This document shows, piece by piece, positions 25,593 to 33,801 of a DNA stretch of 64,000 nt. Both the position numbers and the translations under genes were made by a program. The DNA lies in NCBI GenBank assembly GCA_049583635.1, contig JBAUWF010000042.1:1-64000 (forward strand), given 5' to 3'. Positions within the stretch are counted from its first letter, which is position 1, and each line of letters starts with the position of its first letter. Source of the DNA: Dokdonella_A sp049583635. GTDB taxonomy: Bacteria; Pseudomonadota; Gammaproteobacteria; Xanthomonadales; Rhodanobacteraceae. The notes under the pieces were generated by a model. That model was not told the DNA's origin. It searched no databases and worked only from the letters and a program-made list of their open reading frames with translations.

Positions 25593-26405
25593 TCAACTCC
25601 CGAACATGCGGGCGAAGAGCCCTTTCTTCTGTGCATCGATGAACCGCAGTACGCGCTGATCGCCGAGCAGACGTGCGACCGCGTCGTCATAGGCGTTGCC
25701 CGCGTGCGATACCTCGTCGAGGATGACCGGTACACCGGCGTTCGACGCCGCCAGCACGCCCTCCGATTCCGGAATCACGCCGAGCACCTCGATACCGAGG
25801 ATTTCCTGCACGTCCTCGATGCTCATCATGTCGCCGCTGCCGACTCGCGCCGGGTTGTAGCGCGTCAACAACAGATGCTGCTCGACCGGTCCGTCGCCGA
25901 GTTCGGCACGTCGCGTCTTGCTTGCGAGCAGACCGAGGATTCGATCGGAATCGCGCACGCTCGATACCTCCGGATTGACAACAACGATCGCCCGGTCGGC
26001 GAAATACATCGCGAGCGCCGCTCCGCGCTCGATGCCGGCCGGCGAATCGCAGACGACGTAGTCGAATCCCTCGTTTTTGAGCCCGTCGAGCACGCTCTCG
26101 ACACCCTCCTTGGTCAGCGCGTCCTTGTCGCGCGTCTGCGACGCGGCAAGCACGTACAGATTGTCGAAGCGCTTGTCCTTGATCAGTGCCTGCTTGAGTG
26201 TGCATTCGGCGTGGATCACGTTGACGAAGTCGTACACCACGCGACGCTCGCAACCCATGATCAGATCAAGGTTGCGCAGGCCGACGTCGAAGTCGATTAC
26301 AGCGACCTTCTTGCCGCGTTTGGCCAGACCGACCGCAATCGACGCGCTGGTGGTCGTCTTGCCGACACCGCCCTTTCCGGACGTGACGACGATGATTTCA
26401 GTCAC
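25593..26405 (-). CDS. minD: Septum site-determining ATPase MinD
   Basis: Membrane-binding ATPase that recruits MinC and is displaced by MinE. The 270-residue protein has the deviant Walker A KGGVGKTTTSAS (from residue 11), the switch I region VAVIDFDVGLRNLDLIMG, DYVVCDSPAGIE as switch II, and a C-terminal amphipathic membrane-targeting helix (RFIDAQKKGLFARMF). Length is as expected. It follows minC by 22 bases and precedes minE by one base. Confidence 0.97.
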   Translation of the reverse strand: MTEIIVVTSGKGGVGKTTTSASIAVGLAKRGKKVAVIDFDVGLRNLDLIMGCERRVVYDFVNVIHAECTLKQALIKDKRFDNLYVLAASQTRDKDALTKEGVESVLDGLKNEGFDYVVCDSPAGIERGAALAMYFADRAIVVVNPEVSSVRDSDRILGLLASKTRRAELGDGPVEQHLLLTRYNPARVGSGDMMSIEDVQEILGIEVLGVIPESEGVLAASNAGVPVILDEVSHAGNAYDDAVARLLGDQRVLRFIDAQKKGLFARMFGS

Positions 26406-26427
26406 TGCATCCTCCGTTCAATGAGAT

Positions 26428-27198
26428 TCACAAATTGGCCAGCAGCAGCTTGTCGCCGTCGAGCCAGGCCTGCACGGGTCTGCCGCGCAATTCCGCGGGC
26501 ATGTCCTCGAATACGCGGTAGTGACCCGCGATCGAAATCAGTTCGGCATGGAATTGCTGGCAATAGATACGCGCTGCGGTGTCGCCCTGCGCGCCGGCCA
26601 GCGCGCGTCCGCGCAGTGCACCATAGACATGAATCGATCCGTCCGCGATGACTTCGGAGCCGTTGCCGACCAGGCGCGTGAGAACCAGGTCACGGCCGCG
26701 TGCGTAGATCTGCTGGCCCGAACGCACTGGTTTGTCATGGATCAGGCCGATCGTAGCCGCGGCGGGCGACCTGGATGTCGGCGCCGGCTCGCTGCCGGGT
26801 TGCGGCGGATCTACGGACGCAGACGATGTGTCCGAGGTGTGGTCCGGGCGCTCGTAGGCAACGCGGAATTTCGCGAGTACCGGGAGATTGAGGGCCTTGG
26901 CCAGCTCCTCGTTTTCGCGCGTGCCATAGGACAGTCCGACCGGCATGAACCCGGCACGGCGAATACATGCAAGCAGGTCGCTTGCCACGGCGCGCTCGGG
27001 CAGGCTCGGCAATTGACTCAGGTCGACGACGACCGGGGCACGTGCGAACAACTTCGGGGCGCCGCGCACCTTTTCGGACAACTCGTTTTCCAAAGCGTGC
27101 GCGTCCAGTTGTTTGATGCGCAGATTGGCGATGCCGATCTGGCCGAACTTCAGTTCAGATACCGATTCGAGGTCGCGGGCGTTTCTTGCGGGGGGCAT
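26428..27198 (-). CDS. minC: Septum site-determining protein MinC
   Basis: FtsZ assembly inhibitor that works with MinD. From the ATG at 27198 it has 256 residues. It has an N-terminal FtsZ-inhibitory domain (KFGQIGIANLRIKQLD), a proline/serine-rich linker (about 130-155) and a C-terminal right-handed beta-helix domain (DKPVRSGQQIYARGRDLVL, GNGSEVIADGSIHVYGALRGRALAG) that dimerises and binds MinD. The frame stays open upstream through the GNAT gene, but that extension is low-complexity arginine-rich and not MinC-like. The ribosome-binding site is weak. Confidence 0.95.
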   Translation of the reverse strand: MPPARNARDLESVSELKFGQIGIANLRIKQLDAHALENELSEKVRGAPKLFARAPVVVDLSQLPSLPERAVASDLLACIRRAGFMPVGLSYGTRENEELAKALNLPVLAKFRVAYERPDHTSDTSSASVDPPQPGSEPAPTSRSPAAATIGLIHDKPVRSGQQIYARGRDLVLTRLVGNGSEVIADGSIHVYGALRGRALAGAQGDTAARIYCQQFHAELISIAGHYRVFEDMPAELRGRPVQAWLDGDKLLLANL

Positions 27199-27212
27199 GA
27201 CCGGCAGCGCGC

Positions 27213-27830
27213 TCAAGCGCCGCCGGCCGCGCGCACGCCGGCATGTGTGTCGGCGCGGATTGGACGTTCGGTCAGCCACGGCAGGCTTGGCAATTGCCCG
27301 GTTGCGCCAGCGAGATAGGTGTCGCGCACGAACGCATGGCTGCAAAGATGCTTGGTCAGCAATGACACCCGGCGTCCGGTGTCCGCCATCACCTGTTGGC
27401 CAATCTCGCGAAATCCCCAAGTCCCGTGGAACAGGATCGAGATGTCGTCGTGCGGATCGAGGAACACTTCGGAGGCCAGCGTCTCAACGCGAAGTTCCGC
27501 ATAGCTGATCACATCGGCATAAAAAACGCGTCCGAGTCCGAGTCGTCGATACCCGCGCGCAACCACAATCCGGTCTATGTAGGCGAACTCGGCACAGTGC
27601 TCGCGAAACCAGAGATAGTTAGGGCTCGTGTATGCCGCGTTCTCGCGCAGCGCAAGCAGGAAGCCGGCAATGTTGCCGTCCACTTGGGCCAGGCGGAAAT
27701 AACAGGCGTTGTCGAAAAACCAGCGAATACCGGCGCTATCGAGTGGAAGGATCGTCGGCCCGGCGGCATTGTTGAGGGCGAGTATCGAGTCCAGTTCGTG
27801 CGCTCGCACGTCGCGGATGGCAAGGGCCAT
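27213..27830 (-). CDS. GNAT family N-acetyltransferase
   Basis: A 205-residue protein with a GNAT fold: an N-terminal IRDVRAHELDSILALNN strand-helix and the acetyl-CoA pyrophosphate-binding loop in IVVARGYRRLGLGRVFY (motif A). A further domain with CFR/WGFREIGQQVM follows. The substrate is not evident. The ATG at 27830 has a GGAG site; a TTG 15 bases upstream is less likely. It ends 14 bases before minC and seems to be the first gene of the min transcript, an arrangement I cannot explain functionally. Confidence 0.8.
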   Translation of the reverse strand: MALAIRDVRAHELDSILALNNAAGPTILPLDSAGIRWFFDNACYFRLAQVDGNIAGFLLALRENAAYTSPNYLWFREHCAEFAYIDRIVVARGYRRLGLGRVFYADVISYAELRVETLASEVFLDPHDDISILFHGTWGFREIGQQVMADTGRRVSLLTKHLCSHAFVRDTYLAGATGQLPSLPWLTERPIRADTHAGVRAAGGA

Positions 27831-27882
27831 GCGTTGCTCCAGCAAGAGTCCGTTGCAGCCGCGTTGCGGCCCATGAGAGTGA

Positions 27883-27911
27883 ATTATCGCATGGCCGAAA
27901 GCGCCTCGTCA
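27883..27911 (-). promoter_or_regulatory. Possible promoter of the GNAT-minCDE group
   Basis: On the minus strand GATAAT (27888-27883) resembles a -10 box, with TGACGA (27911-27906) 17 bases upstream as a weak -35. It would start transcription about 45 bases before the GNAT gene. No operator is evident. Confidence 0.4.
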
Positions 27912-28096
27912 TCGCTTCACCGATGCGATTGAGTTAAGGAAACGTAACATTTGGTGTGCTGCCAGAACTCGAGGAACGTGATGGTCGCGTGTGGTGCGTC
28001 GCGCAGTGGATTGACCGACAAGGCGTTTCCGAAACTGACACCGGCGCGGCCCGTCAGTAATGACTTGCGGCAGGGTACGCGGTGTGTCAGCGAGCT

Positions 28097-29290
28097 ATGA
28101 TGTCGGCCATGAACTGGCCCCGTCTCAACCATGTCCAGTTGCTGCGCTACGCGGGCTTGTTCACCTATGCCTGCGTCGGCTTTCCGTTTTTGCGCTATCA
28201 GTTTCTCGTCGAGGACATGTTGCGCCAGCAACGGCCGGCGTTCTACGTGGATCTGTGGCTTGGCTGCTATGTGCTGTTCGGGCTGGTGTTCTGGTTTCTC
28301 ACCCACAATCTGGGCATGCGCCGCGTCTCGCTCACGCAGCGCTTCGGGCAGATCATGTTGCTTCTGGTTCTGCATGGCAGCGCGTTGGCCATCGGCTGGC
28401 TGAGCCAGAGCGGACTATGCGCGATGCTGTTCGCGGTAATTGCGCTGGTGCTGCCGTGGTTGTTGCCGCTCCGGATTGGTATCGCGTGGATGGTGCTGCA
28501 GAACTTCTCCCAGCTGCCGGTATTCGCCAGCATCCCGTCGTTCAGCATCGGCGACGCGTTTCTGCAATCGAGCTTGTACCTCGGCGTTGCCGCACTCGCA
28601 TTCGTGACCTCGCTGGTGGCGAAACGCCAAGCCGAAGCGCGTGATGAGCAGCGCCGCCTCAACGCGGAACTGCGAGCGACGCGTGCGCTGCTGGCCGAGT
28701 CGAGCCGGCTAGCGGAACGCACGCGCATTTCGCGTGAACTGCACGACCTGATCGGCCACCATCTCACCGCGCTCAGCCTCAATCTCGAAGTGGCGAGTCA
28801 TCTGGTTAACGGGCCGGCGCAGGAACATGTCCGTCAGGCGCAGTCGGTTGCCAAGCTGCTGCTTGCCGATGTGCGTGAGGCAGTGAGCCAGCTGCGCGAG
28901 GACGACAGCATCGATCTGACCGAGGCGCTCGCCGGACTTACCGAAAGCGTGCCGGGTCTGGCCATCCATCTGGATCTGCCACCGCGCTTGTGCGTAGACG
29001 ATCCGAAACGCGCGCAGGTGCTGTTGCGTTGCGCGCAGGAAATCATCACCAACACCGTGCGCCACGCGGGTGCCCGCAACCTGTGGTTGCGTTTCGAGCG
29101 TGATGGTTCCGGTCCGCTGGTGATCCATGCGCGCGACGATGGCCGCGGCGCCGCCCATTTCGTCGATGGCAACGGTTTGACCGGCATGCGCGAACGTCTT
29201 GCCCAATACGGCGGCCGTATCCAGATCGCGACAGCCCGGGATCGGGGATTTGCGCTCGACGCGTGGCTGCCGTCGGAGGTGACGCCATGA
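28097..29290 (+). CDS. Sensor histidine kinase, DesK/NarX-type (HisKA_3)
   Basis: A membrane sensor of about 397 residues. Five or six hydrophobic helices fill residues 15-170, with short loops and no recognisable periplasmic or PAS domain, so the sensor is membrane-embedded. A linker helix leads to the HisKA_3 dimerisation motif RISRELHDLIGHHLTALSLNLE with the phospho-accepting histidine near residue 216. The HATPase domain follows, with the N-box in EIITNTVRHAGARN, DDGRGA, and GNGLTGMRERL. Possible starts are GTG 28082 and ATGs at 28097, 28100 and 28109; I chose 28097. The stop overlaps the response-regulator start (ATGA). The signal is unknown. Confidence 0.9.
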   Translation: MMSAMNWPRLNHVQLLRYAGLFTYACVGFPFLRYQFLVEDMLRQQRPAFYVDLWLGCYVLFGLVFWFLTHNLGMRRVSLTQRFGQIMLLLVLHGSALAIGWLSQSGLCAMLFAVIALVLPWLLPLRIGIAWMVLQNFSQLPVFASIPSFSIGDAFLQSSLYLGVAALAFVTSLVAKRQAEARDEQRRLNAELRATRALLAESSRLAERTRISRELHDLIGHHLTALSLNLEVASHLVNGPAQEHVRQAQSVAKLLLADVREAVSQLREDDSIDLTEALAGLTESVPGLAIHLDLPPRLCVDDPKRAQVLLRCAQEIITNTVRHAGARNLWLRFERDGSGPLVIHARDDGRGAAHFVDGNGLTGMRERLAQYGGRIQIATARDRGFALDAWLPSEVTP

Positions 29291-29928
29291 TTTCCGTTTG
29301 TCTGGTCGACGATCAGACGCTGGTGCGTCAGGGCATCCGTTCGCTGCTCGAGCTGTCCGATTCGATTCGTGTAGTCGCCGAAGCCGGGGACGGCAAGCAA
29401 GCAGTCGAGATGATCCCGCGGTTGAAACCCGATGTCGTGCTGCTCGATATGCGCATGCCCGGCATGTCCGGACTGGACGTGCTCAATGCGCTGGCCGCCG
29501 ATGGCGAACTGCCGCCGACCATTATCCTGACCACGTTCGACGATGATCAACTCGTGCTCGGCGGCCTCAAGGCCGGCGCGCGGGGTTACCTGCTCAAGGA
29601 TGTCTCGCTCGACCAACTGGTTGATGCAGTCAAGACGGTGGCCGCGGGCGGCTCACTGGTCGCTCCGGTGGTGACGCAACGCCTGCTTTCCGGGCTTGAG
29701 CGCATGCACAACGATTTTGTCAGTCTGGATCGTCCCGATCCATTGACCGAACGCGAGACCGAAATCCTGCGCCTTATGGCCGGCGGATACAGCAACAAGG
29801 AGATTGCCAATTCGCTTGGCGTAGCCGAAGGGACCGTCAAGAACCATGTATCTAACATCCTTTCCAAGCTCGGCGTGCGCGATCGCACCCGCGCAGTATT
29901 GAAGGCGTTTGAACTCGGAATCGTTTAG
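29287..29928 (+). CDS. NarL/FixJ-family response regulator (LuxR-type HTH)
   Basis: A 213-residue regulator paired with the preceding kinase. The receiver domain has the acidic pair VDDQ near residue 8, the phospho-acceptor D54 in VVLLDMRMPGMSG, the TTFDD threonine region and the LLKD lysine. The C-terminal LuxR-type HTH is clear: LTERETEILRLMAGGYSNKEIANSLGVAEGTVKNHVSNILSKLGV. The ATG at 29287 overlaps the kinase stop, so the two are translationally coupled. DNA targets cannot be told from the window. Confidence 0.94.
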   Translation: MISVCLVDDQTLVRQGIRSLLELSDSIRVVAEAGDGKQAVEMIPRLKPDVVLLDMRMPGMSGLDVLNALAADGELPPTIILTTFDDDQLVLGGLKAGARGYLLKDVSLDQLVDAVKTVAAGGSLVAPVVTQRLLSGLERMHNDFVSLDRPDPLTERETEILRLMAGGYSNKEIANSLGVAEGTVKNHVSNILSKLGVRDRTRAVLKAFELGIV

Positions 29929-30116
29929 GTAATCGTATCGGGAGGCCGCGAACGCAAGCGTAGCCACGACGGGCCGGAGTCAAGTACCATGCCCTGTCCG
30001 ACCCGATCGCGGCCAACGCGGTCGCGGGAGAGTCGGGAATGCGTCTTGAGCGCAATCCTTCGGTCGGTTGCCGCGGGGATCTGTCGGCGCCGGATCAAGT
30101 CCTGGAGATGGCTGGA

Positions 30117-31511
30117 ATGATTCGTATCCTCGAAGTGCTGGTCTCGTTGTTGATTGTCCTGCTGCTGGCCGTGGTGGTTGCGGTGTTCCTTCCGGCGCAC
30201 GGGCATATCGAACGATCGGTCGAAGTATCAAGCCCGCTGCGACAGGTTTACGATTCCCTGAACACCTTTCGTCGTTTCCCGGAATGGTCTGCACTGCGCC
30301 GCCTTCATCCGCGCGTGCAGATGAACTTTCGGGGGCCCGAATCCGGCGAGGGGGCCGAAGTCGTCTGGACCAGCGACTCGCCAACGATCGGTGACGGCGA
30401 TCTGACCATCACCTCGTCCACACAGGACAGCGAAATCCGGATGGCGATCGACAACCAGTGGAGCGGCATCAACAAAGCCTACACGGTCACGTTGACCCCG
30501 ACGCACAGCGGCAGGACCGTGAAGATAACCTGGGCCTACGACGTCGATTATGGCTGGAACCTTCTGTGGCGCTATGCCGGTCTTTATATTTATGGCGATC
30601 CGGCGACGCATATTCAGGTCAGTCTGAACAATGTCGCGGCGATGCTCGCCTCGTTTCCGAACGTCGACTACAAGGATCAGCCGATCAGTCTGACCGATGT
30701 GATAGAGAAACCGATTTTCCTCGTGTCCACCCGGGCGCCGCGCACGCTCGATGCCGTGGCCGAAGCGACCGAAGCGGCAATGAACCAGATCGAGGCTGCG
30801 CTCAAGAAGACTGGTCTCAGCAAGGCCGGACCGCGCATGACTGTCACGACCAATTGGGGTGACGAAAACTACGTTTTCGATGTCGCCGTACCGGTCGATG
30901 CGACAACTTTCAAGATCGGCGACAAGGAGTTGGCAATCACGGCGCCGGTCATAGACGAGGCTGAGAACTCAGCGACGGAAACCAGTGCGACCAGCGACCA
31001 GGAAGTCCCGCCGCCGGAAGGGCCGAAGTCGCTCAAGCCGGGTGCCCGCGACGAGGACGGCTACCTGGTCGTTGATGGCAATGTTCGTGCCGTGCTCTGG
31101 TATCAAGGCAAGGCACTGGTCACCGACTACACTGGCAATCCGGCCGCGCTGCCGCTGTTGCGGCGCATGGAAAAGGCCTATGCCGAAACCCACGGTTATC
31201 CGTATGGCGAGTTCGACGAAGGGCGCTTCTGGGACGAACTCATCTCACCTCCGGATACGCCTGAGGACCAACAGGCTTACAAGGTCTATCTGCCGGTCCA
31301 GATTGCGGCGACCGATGCGAGTGGCCGGATCCTGCCGGATGCGACAAGTCCGTCCATCCCGCAAGGCAGTCCGTCGGCGAACGGCAGCGATGCGCAGCCT
31401 GCGACCGGAGCCAGTACGCCGCCCGCTGAAGGCGGCAAGCCGTCGGGCGATGACAACTCGCCGCCGAACGGCGACGGTTCGGACGACAGCGGCGGAGGCA
31501 CTTCGCAATAG
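30117..31511 (+). CDS. SRPBCC (polyketide cyclase-type) domain protein with membrane anchor and disordered tail
   Basis: A 464-residue protein with an N-terminal membrane helix (ILEVLVSLLIVLLLAVVVAVF), then an SRPBCC ligand-binding-like domain (HIERSVEVSSPLRQVYDSL, EWSALRRLHP, VVWTSD). A second region (about 185-400) resembles effector-binding GyrI-like sequence in placement but is not strongly diagnostic. The C-terminal 60 residues are a Pro/Ser/Gly/Asp-rich disordered tail. ATG 30117 has a GGAGA site nine bases upstream; ATG 30108 is too close to the same site. It could be periplasmic and anchored by the helix. The function is unknown. Confidence 0.75.
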   Translation: MIRILEVLVSLLIVLLLAVVVAVFLPAHGHIERSVEVSSPLRQVYDSLNTFRRFPEWSALRRLHPRVQMNFRGPESGEGAEVVWTSDSPTIGDGDLTITSSTQDSEIRMAIDNQWSGINKAYTVTLTPTHSGRTVKITWAYDVDYGWNLLWRYAGLYIYGDPATHIQVSLNNVAAMLASFPNVDYKDQPISLTDVIEKPIFLVSTRAPRTLDAVAEATEAAMNQIEAALKKTGLSKAGPRMTVTTNWGDENYVFDVAVPVDATTFKIGDKELAITAPVIDEAENSATETSATSDQEVPPPEGPKSLKPGARDEDGYLVVDGNVRAVLWYQGKALVTDYTGNPAALPLLRRMEKAYAETHGYPYGEFDEGRFWDELISPPDTPEDQQAYKVYLPVQIAATDASGRILPDATSPSIPQGSPSANGSDAQPATGASTPPAEGGKPSGDDNSPPNGDGSDDSGGGTSQ

Positions 31512-31533
31512 ATGTTCCGGAGAGCGCAGAGTG

Positions 31534-31553
31534 TGCCGTGCGCGTGCACGGCA
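31534..31553. terminator. Hairpin between convergent genes
   Basis: TGCCGTGC (31534-31541), loop GCGT, GCACGGCA (31546-31553): a perfect 8-bp stem midway between the SRPBCC gene and greB, which face each other. There is no T-run on either side, so termination strength is uncertain. Confidence 0.5.
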
Positions 31554-31591
31554 ACGTGGGGCCGATGCCCGTGATGGCCTAAACCATCTCT

Positions 31592-32119
31592 CTATCGCGT
31601 GCTTTGGGTGTCTTCGATCGGCCGGTCATAGTTGATCGAGGTAACGGCGAACCGGATCTTTTCGTCCGGCAGGTCGGCCACGAATTCCGCACCGAGGCGG
31701 CAACCGAGGGCCGCGCGCGCGAGTGGTGAATCCACGCTGATCCAGCCCCGCGGAGCATCGGTTTCATCGGGGCCGACGATGCGATAGCGACGGCGATAGC
31801 CGTCTTCGTCTTCAAGTTCGAACCAGGCACCGAAGTAGATCCGCGACAGATCATGCGGCTGCGTGTCGACTACGCGCACTTCGCTGAGGCGTTTGCTGAG
31901 ATAGTGTACGCGCCGGTCGATTTCACCCAGTTGTTTCTTTCGCCAGGTGTACTCGGCGTTTTCCGAGCGATCACCTTCGGCAGCGGCAGCAGCCAGTGCG
32001 GCCACCACCTGCGGGCGTCGATGATGCCATAGATCGTCGAGTTCGCTTTTCAGTGCCGCGTGTCCGGCAACCGTGATGATCGCTGTCGATGCAGGTTTGG
32101 CCGGACGCCAGCGACTCAT
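31592..32119 (-). CDS. greB: Transcription elongation factor GreB
   Basis: Rescues backtracked RNA polymerase by stimulating transcript cleavage in the secondary channel. The 175-residue protein has the N-terminal coiled coil with the acidic tip in EGDRSENAEYTWRKKQLGEI and the basic patch of GreB (DRRVHYLSKRLSEVRVVD), which separates it from GreA. The C-terminal FKBP-like domain includes YRIVGPDETD and SPLARAALGCRLGA. The N-terminus has about 15 additional residues compared with E. coli GreB. It starts 35 bases after the YjgR-type gene's stop on the same strand. Confidence 0.94.
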   Translation of the reverse strand: MSRWRPAKPASTAIITVAGHAALKSELDDLWHHRRPQVVAALAAAAAEGDRSENAEYTWRKKQLGEIDRRVHYLSKRLSEVRVVDTQPHDLSRIYFGAWFELEDEDGYRRRYRIVGPDETDAPRGWISVDSPLARAALGCRLGAEFVADLPDEKIRFAVTSINYDRPIEDTQSTR

Positions 32120-32154
32120 GTCTGATCACGCAGCAATGGTGGGTAGCCGCTGGA

Positions 32155-33642
32155 CTATTTCTTCGCGATCGATCCCATGACCCCGCGCAGGATCTGTCGG
32201 CCAAGCTGGCTGCCGATATTGCGCGCCGCAGATTTGGCCAGCGCCTCGATCATGCCCTGACGCCGACCGGTGCCGAACAGCATGTTCTTTGCGGTTCCGA
32301 GCCAACCATCTCCGGTTGCCGCGCTCGATGCGGCCGGGGCGGCTACGGCAGGCGCCGCTGCGGCTTGCTGGTCGGCGCGCTTGGCGAGCACCTCGAAAGC
32401 GGAGTCACGATCCACCGGCGTATCGTACTTGCCGCCGACCGGCGATCGTGAACGCACCGTGGCGCGTTCCTCCGGGGTAATCGTGCCGATTCGACAACTT
32501 GGAGAAGCGACGAGCGTGCGCTCGACCGGCAGCGGCACGCCACCTGGCGGCTGCAACGTCGACACCAACGCTTCGCCGACGCCGAGTTCGGAGATGACTT
32601 CGGCGACGTCGATCTTCGGGTTCGGCGCAAACGTTTCGGCGGCCGCCTTCACGGCCTTCTGATCGCGTGGTGTGAACGCGCGCAAGGCATGCTGGATGCG
32701 GTTGCCCATCTGGCCGAGAATCACGTCGGGCAGATCGTCCGGATTCTGCGAACAGAAATACACACCGACGCCCTTGGAGCGGATCAGACGCACCACCTGC
32801 TCGACGCGTTGTTGCAATGCCGGTGGTGCGTCGTTGAACAGCAGGTGCGCCTCGTCGAAGAAGAACGCGAGCTTGGGCGCGTCGACATCGCCGACTTCTG
32901 GCAGCTTCTCGAACAGTTCCGAAAGCATCCACAGAAGAAACGTCGAATACAGCTTGGGCTTGAGGATCAGTTGATCGGCCGCGAGTACATTGACGATGCC
33001 GCGGCCGGACATGTCGTGGCGCATGAAGTCGGCCAGGTCGAGTGCCGGCTCGCCGAATAACGAGTCGCCGCCGGCCTGTTCGATCGAAAGTACCGCGCGC
33101 TGGATCGCGGCGATCGACGCGGCCGAAATCAGGCCGTAGCGCTTGGAAATGTCCTTTGCATTGTCGCTGGCAAAGTCGAGCAGCGAGCGCAGATCTTTCA
33201 GGTCCAGGACCAGCAGGCCCTGCTCGTCGGCGCAGCGGAAGATTACCTCGAGCACGCCGGCCTGGATGTCGTTGAGTTCCATCAGACGTCCGAGCAGCGT
33301 CGGGCCCATCTCGGATACCGTCGTGCGCACGGGATGGCCGAGTTTGCCGTAGATGTCCCAGAACACAACCGGGTCGGCAGCGGGTGTCCATTGAATGCCG
33401 AGCTTGTCGATGCGTGCCTTGAGCTTGTCGTTCATCACGCCGGGCTGCGACAGCCCGGCCAGATCGCCTTTCACGTCGGCCAGAAACACCGGCACGCCGA
33501 GTTTCGACAGGCCTTCGGCAAGCAGCATCAACGATACCGATTTGCCGGTGCCGGTGGCGCCGGCGATCATGCCATGACGGTTGGCGTAGCGCGCATGCAG
33601 GTAAACCTCGCTCTCGCCCTTGCCAATCAAAATGTCATTCAC
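32155..33642 (-). CDS. YjgR/DUF853-type HerA-like ATPase
   Basis: A 495-residue P-loop ATPase of the DUF853 (YjgR) family. Walker A is GATGTGKSVSLM (about 28-39), Walker B LAFFFDEAHLLF; also DVKGDLAGLSQPG and the GVYFCSQNPDDLPD sensor region. The C-terminal third is alanine-rich with a glycine-containing amphipathic end. Members are related to HerA/FtsK-type DNA-translocating ATPases, but the cellular role is not established. The start has a GGGAG site. It lies next to greB and probably shares its transcript. Divergent from the lytic transglycosylase gene. Confidence 0.9.
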   Translation of the reverse strand: MNDILIGKGESEVYLHARYANRHGMIAGATGTGKSVSLMLLAEGLSKLGVPVFLADVKGDLAGLSQPGVMNDKLKARIDKLGIQWTPAADPVVFWDIYGKLGHPVRTTVSEMGPTLLGRLMELNDIQAGVLEVIFRCADEQGLLVLDLKDLRSLLDFASDNAKDISKRYGLISAASIAAIQRAVLSIEQAGGDSLFGEPALDLADFMRHDMSGRGIVNVLAADQLILKPKLYSTFLLWMLSELFEKLPEVGDVDAPKLAFFFDEAHLLFNDAPPALQQRVEQVVRLIRSKGVGVYFCSQNPDDLPDVILGQMGNRIQHALRAFTPRDQKAVKAAAETFAPNPKIDVAEVISELGVGEALVSTLQPPGGVPLPVERTLVASPSCRIGTITPEERATVRSRSPVGGKYDTPVDRDSAFEVLAKRADQQAAAAPAVAAPAASSAATGDGWLGTAKNMLFGTGRRQGMIEALAKSAARNIGSQLGRQILRGVMGSIAKK

Positions 33643-33801
33643 GACGCGCTCCCACAGTCCCTTTGGCTATTGTAACGGCAGCGGCGAAAATCCTCAGGGT
33701 TGCGCTCCGGCGTCATGGACAACGCTCGAAATTCCGGATCCCGCTGGTTGCCCTTGCTGCGTTGGCCGGGTAAGTTCGGGCAATCCGGCATGGAGGACGC
33801 A

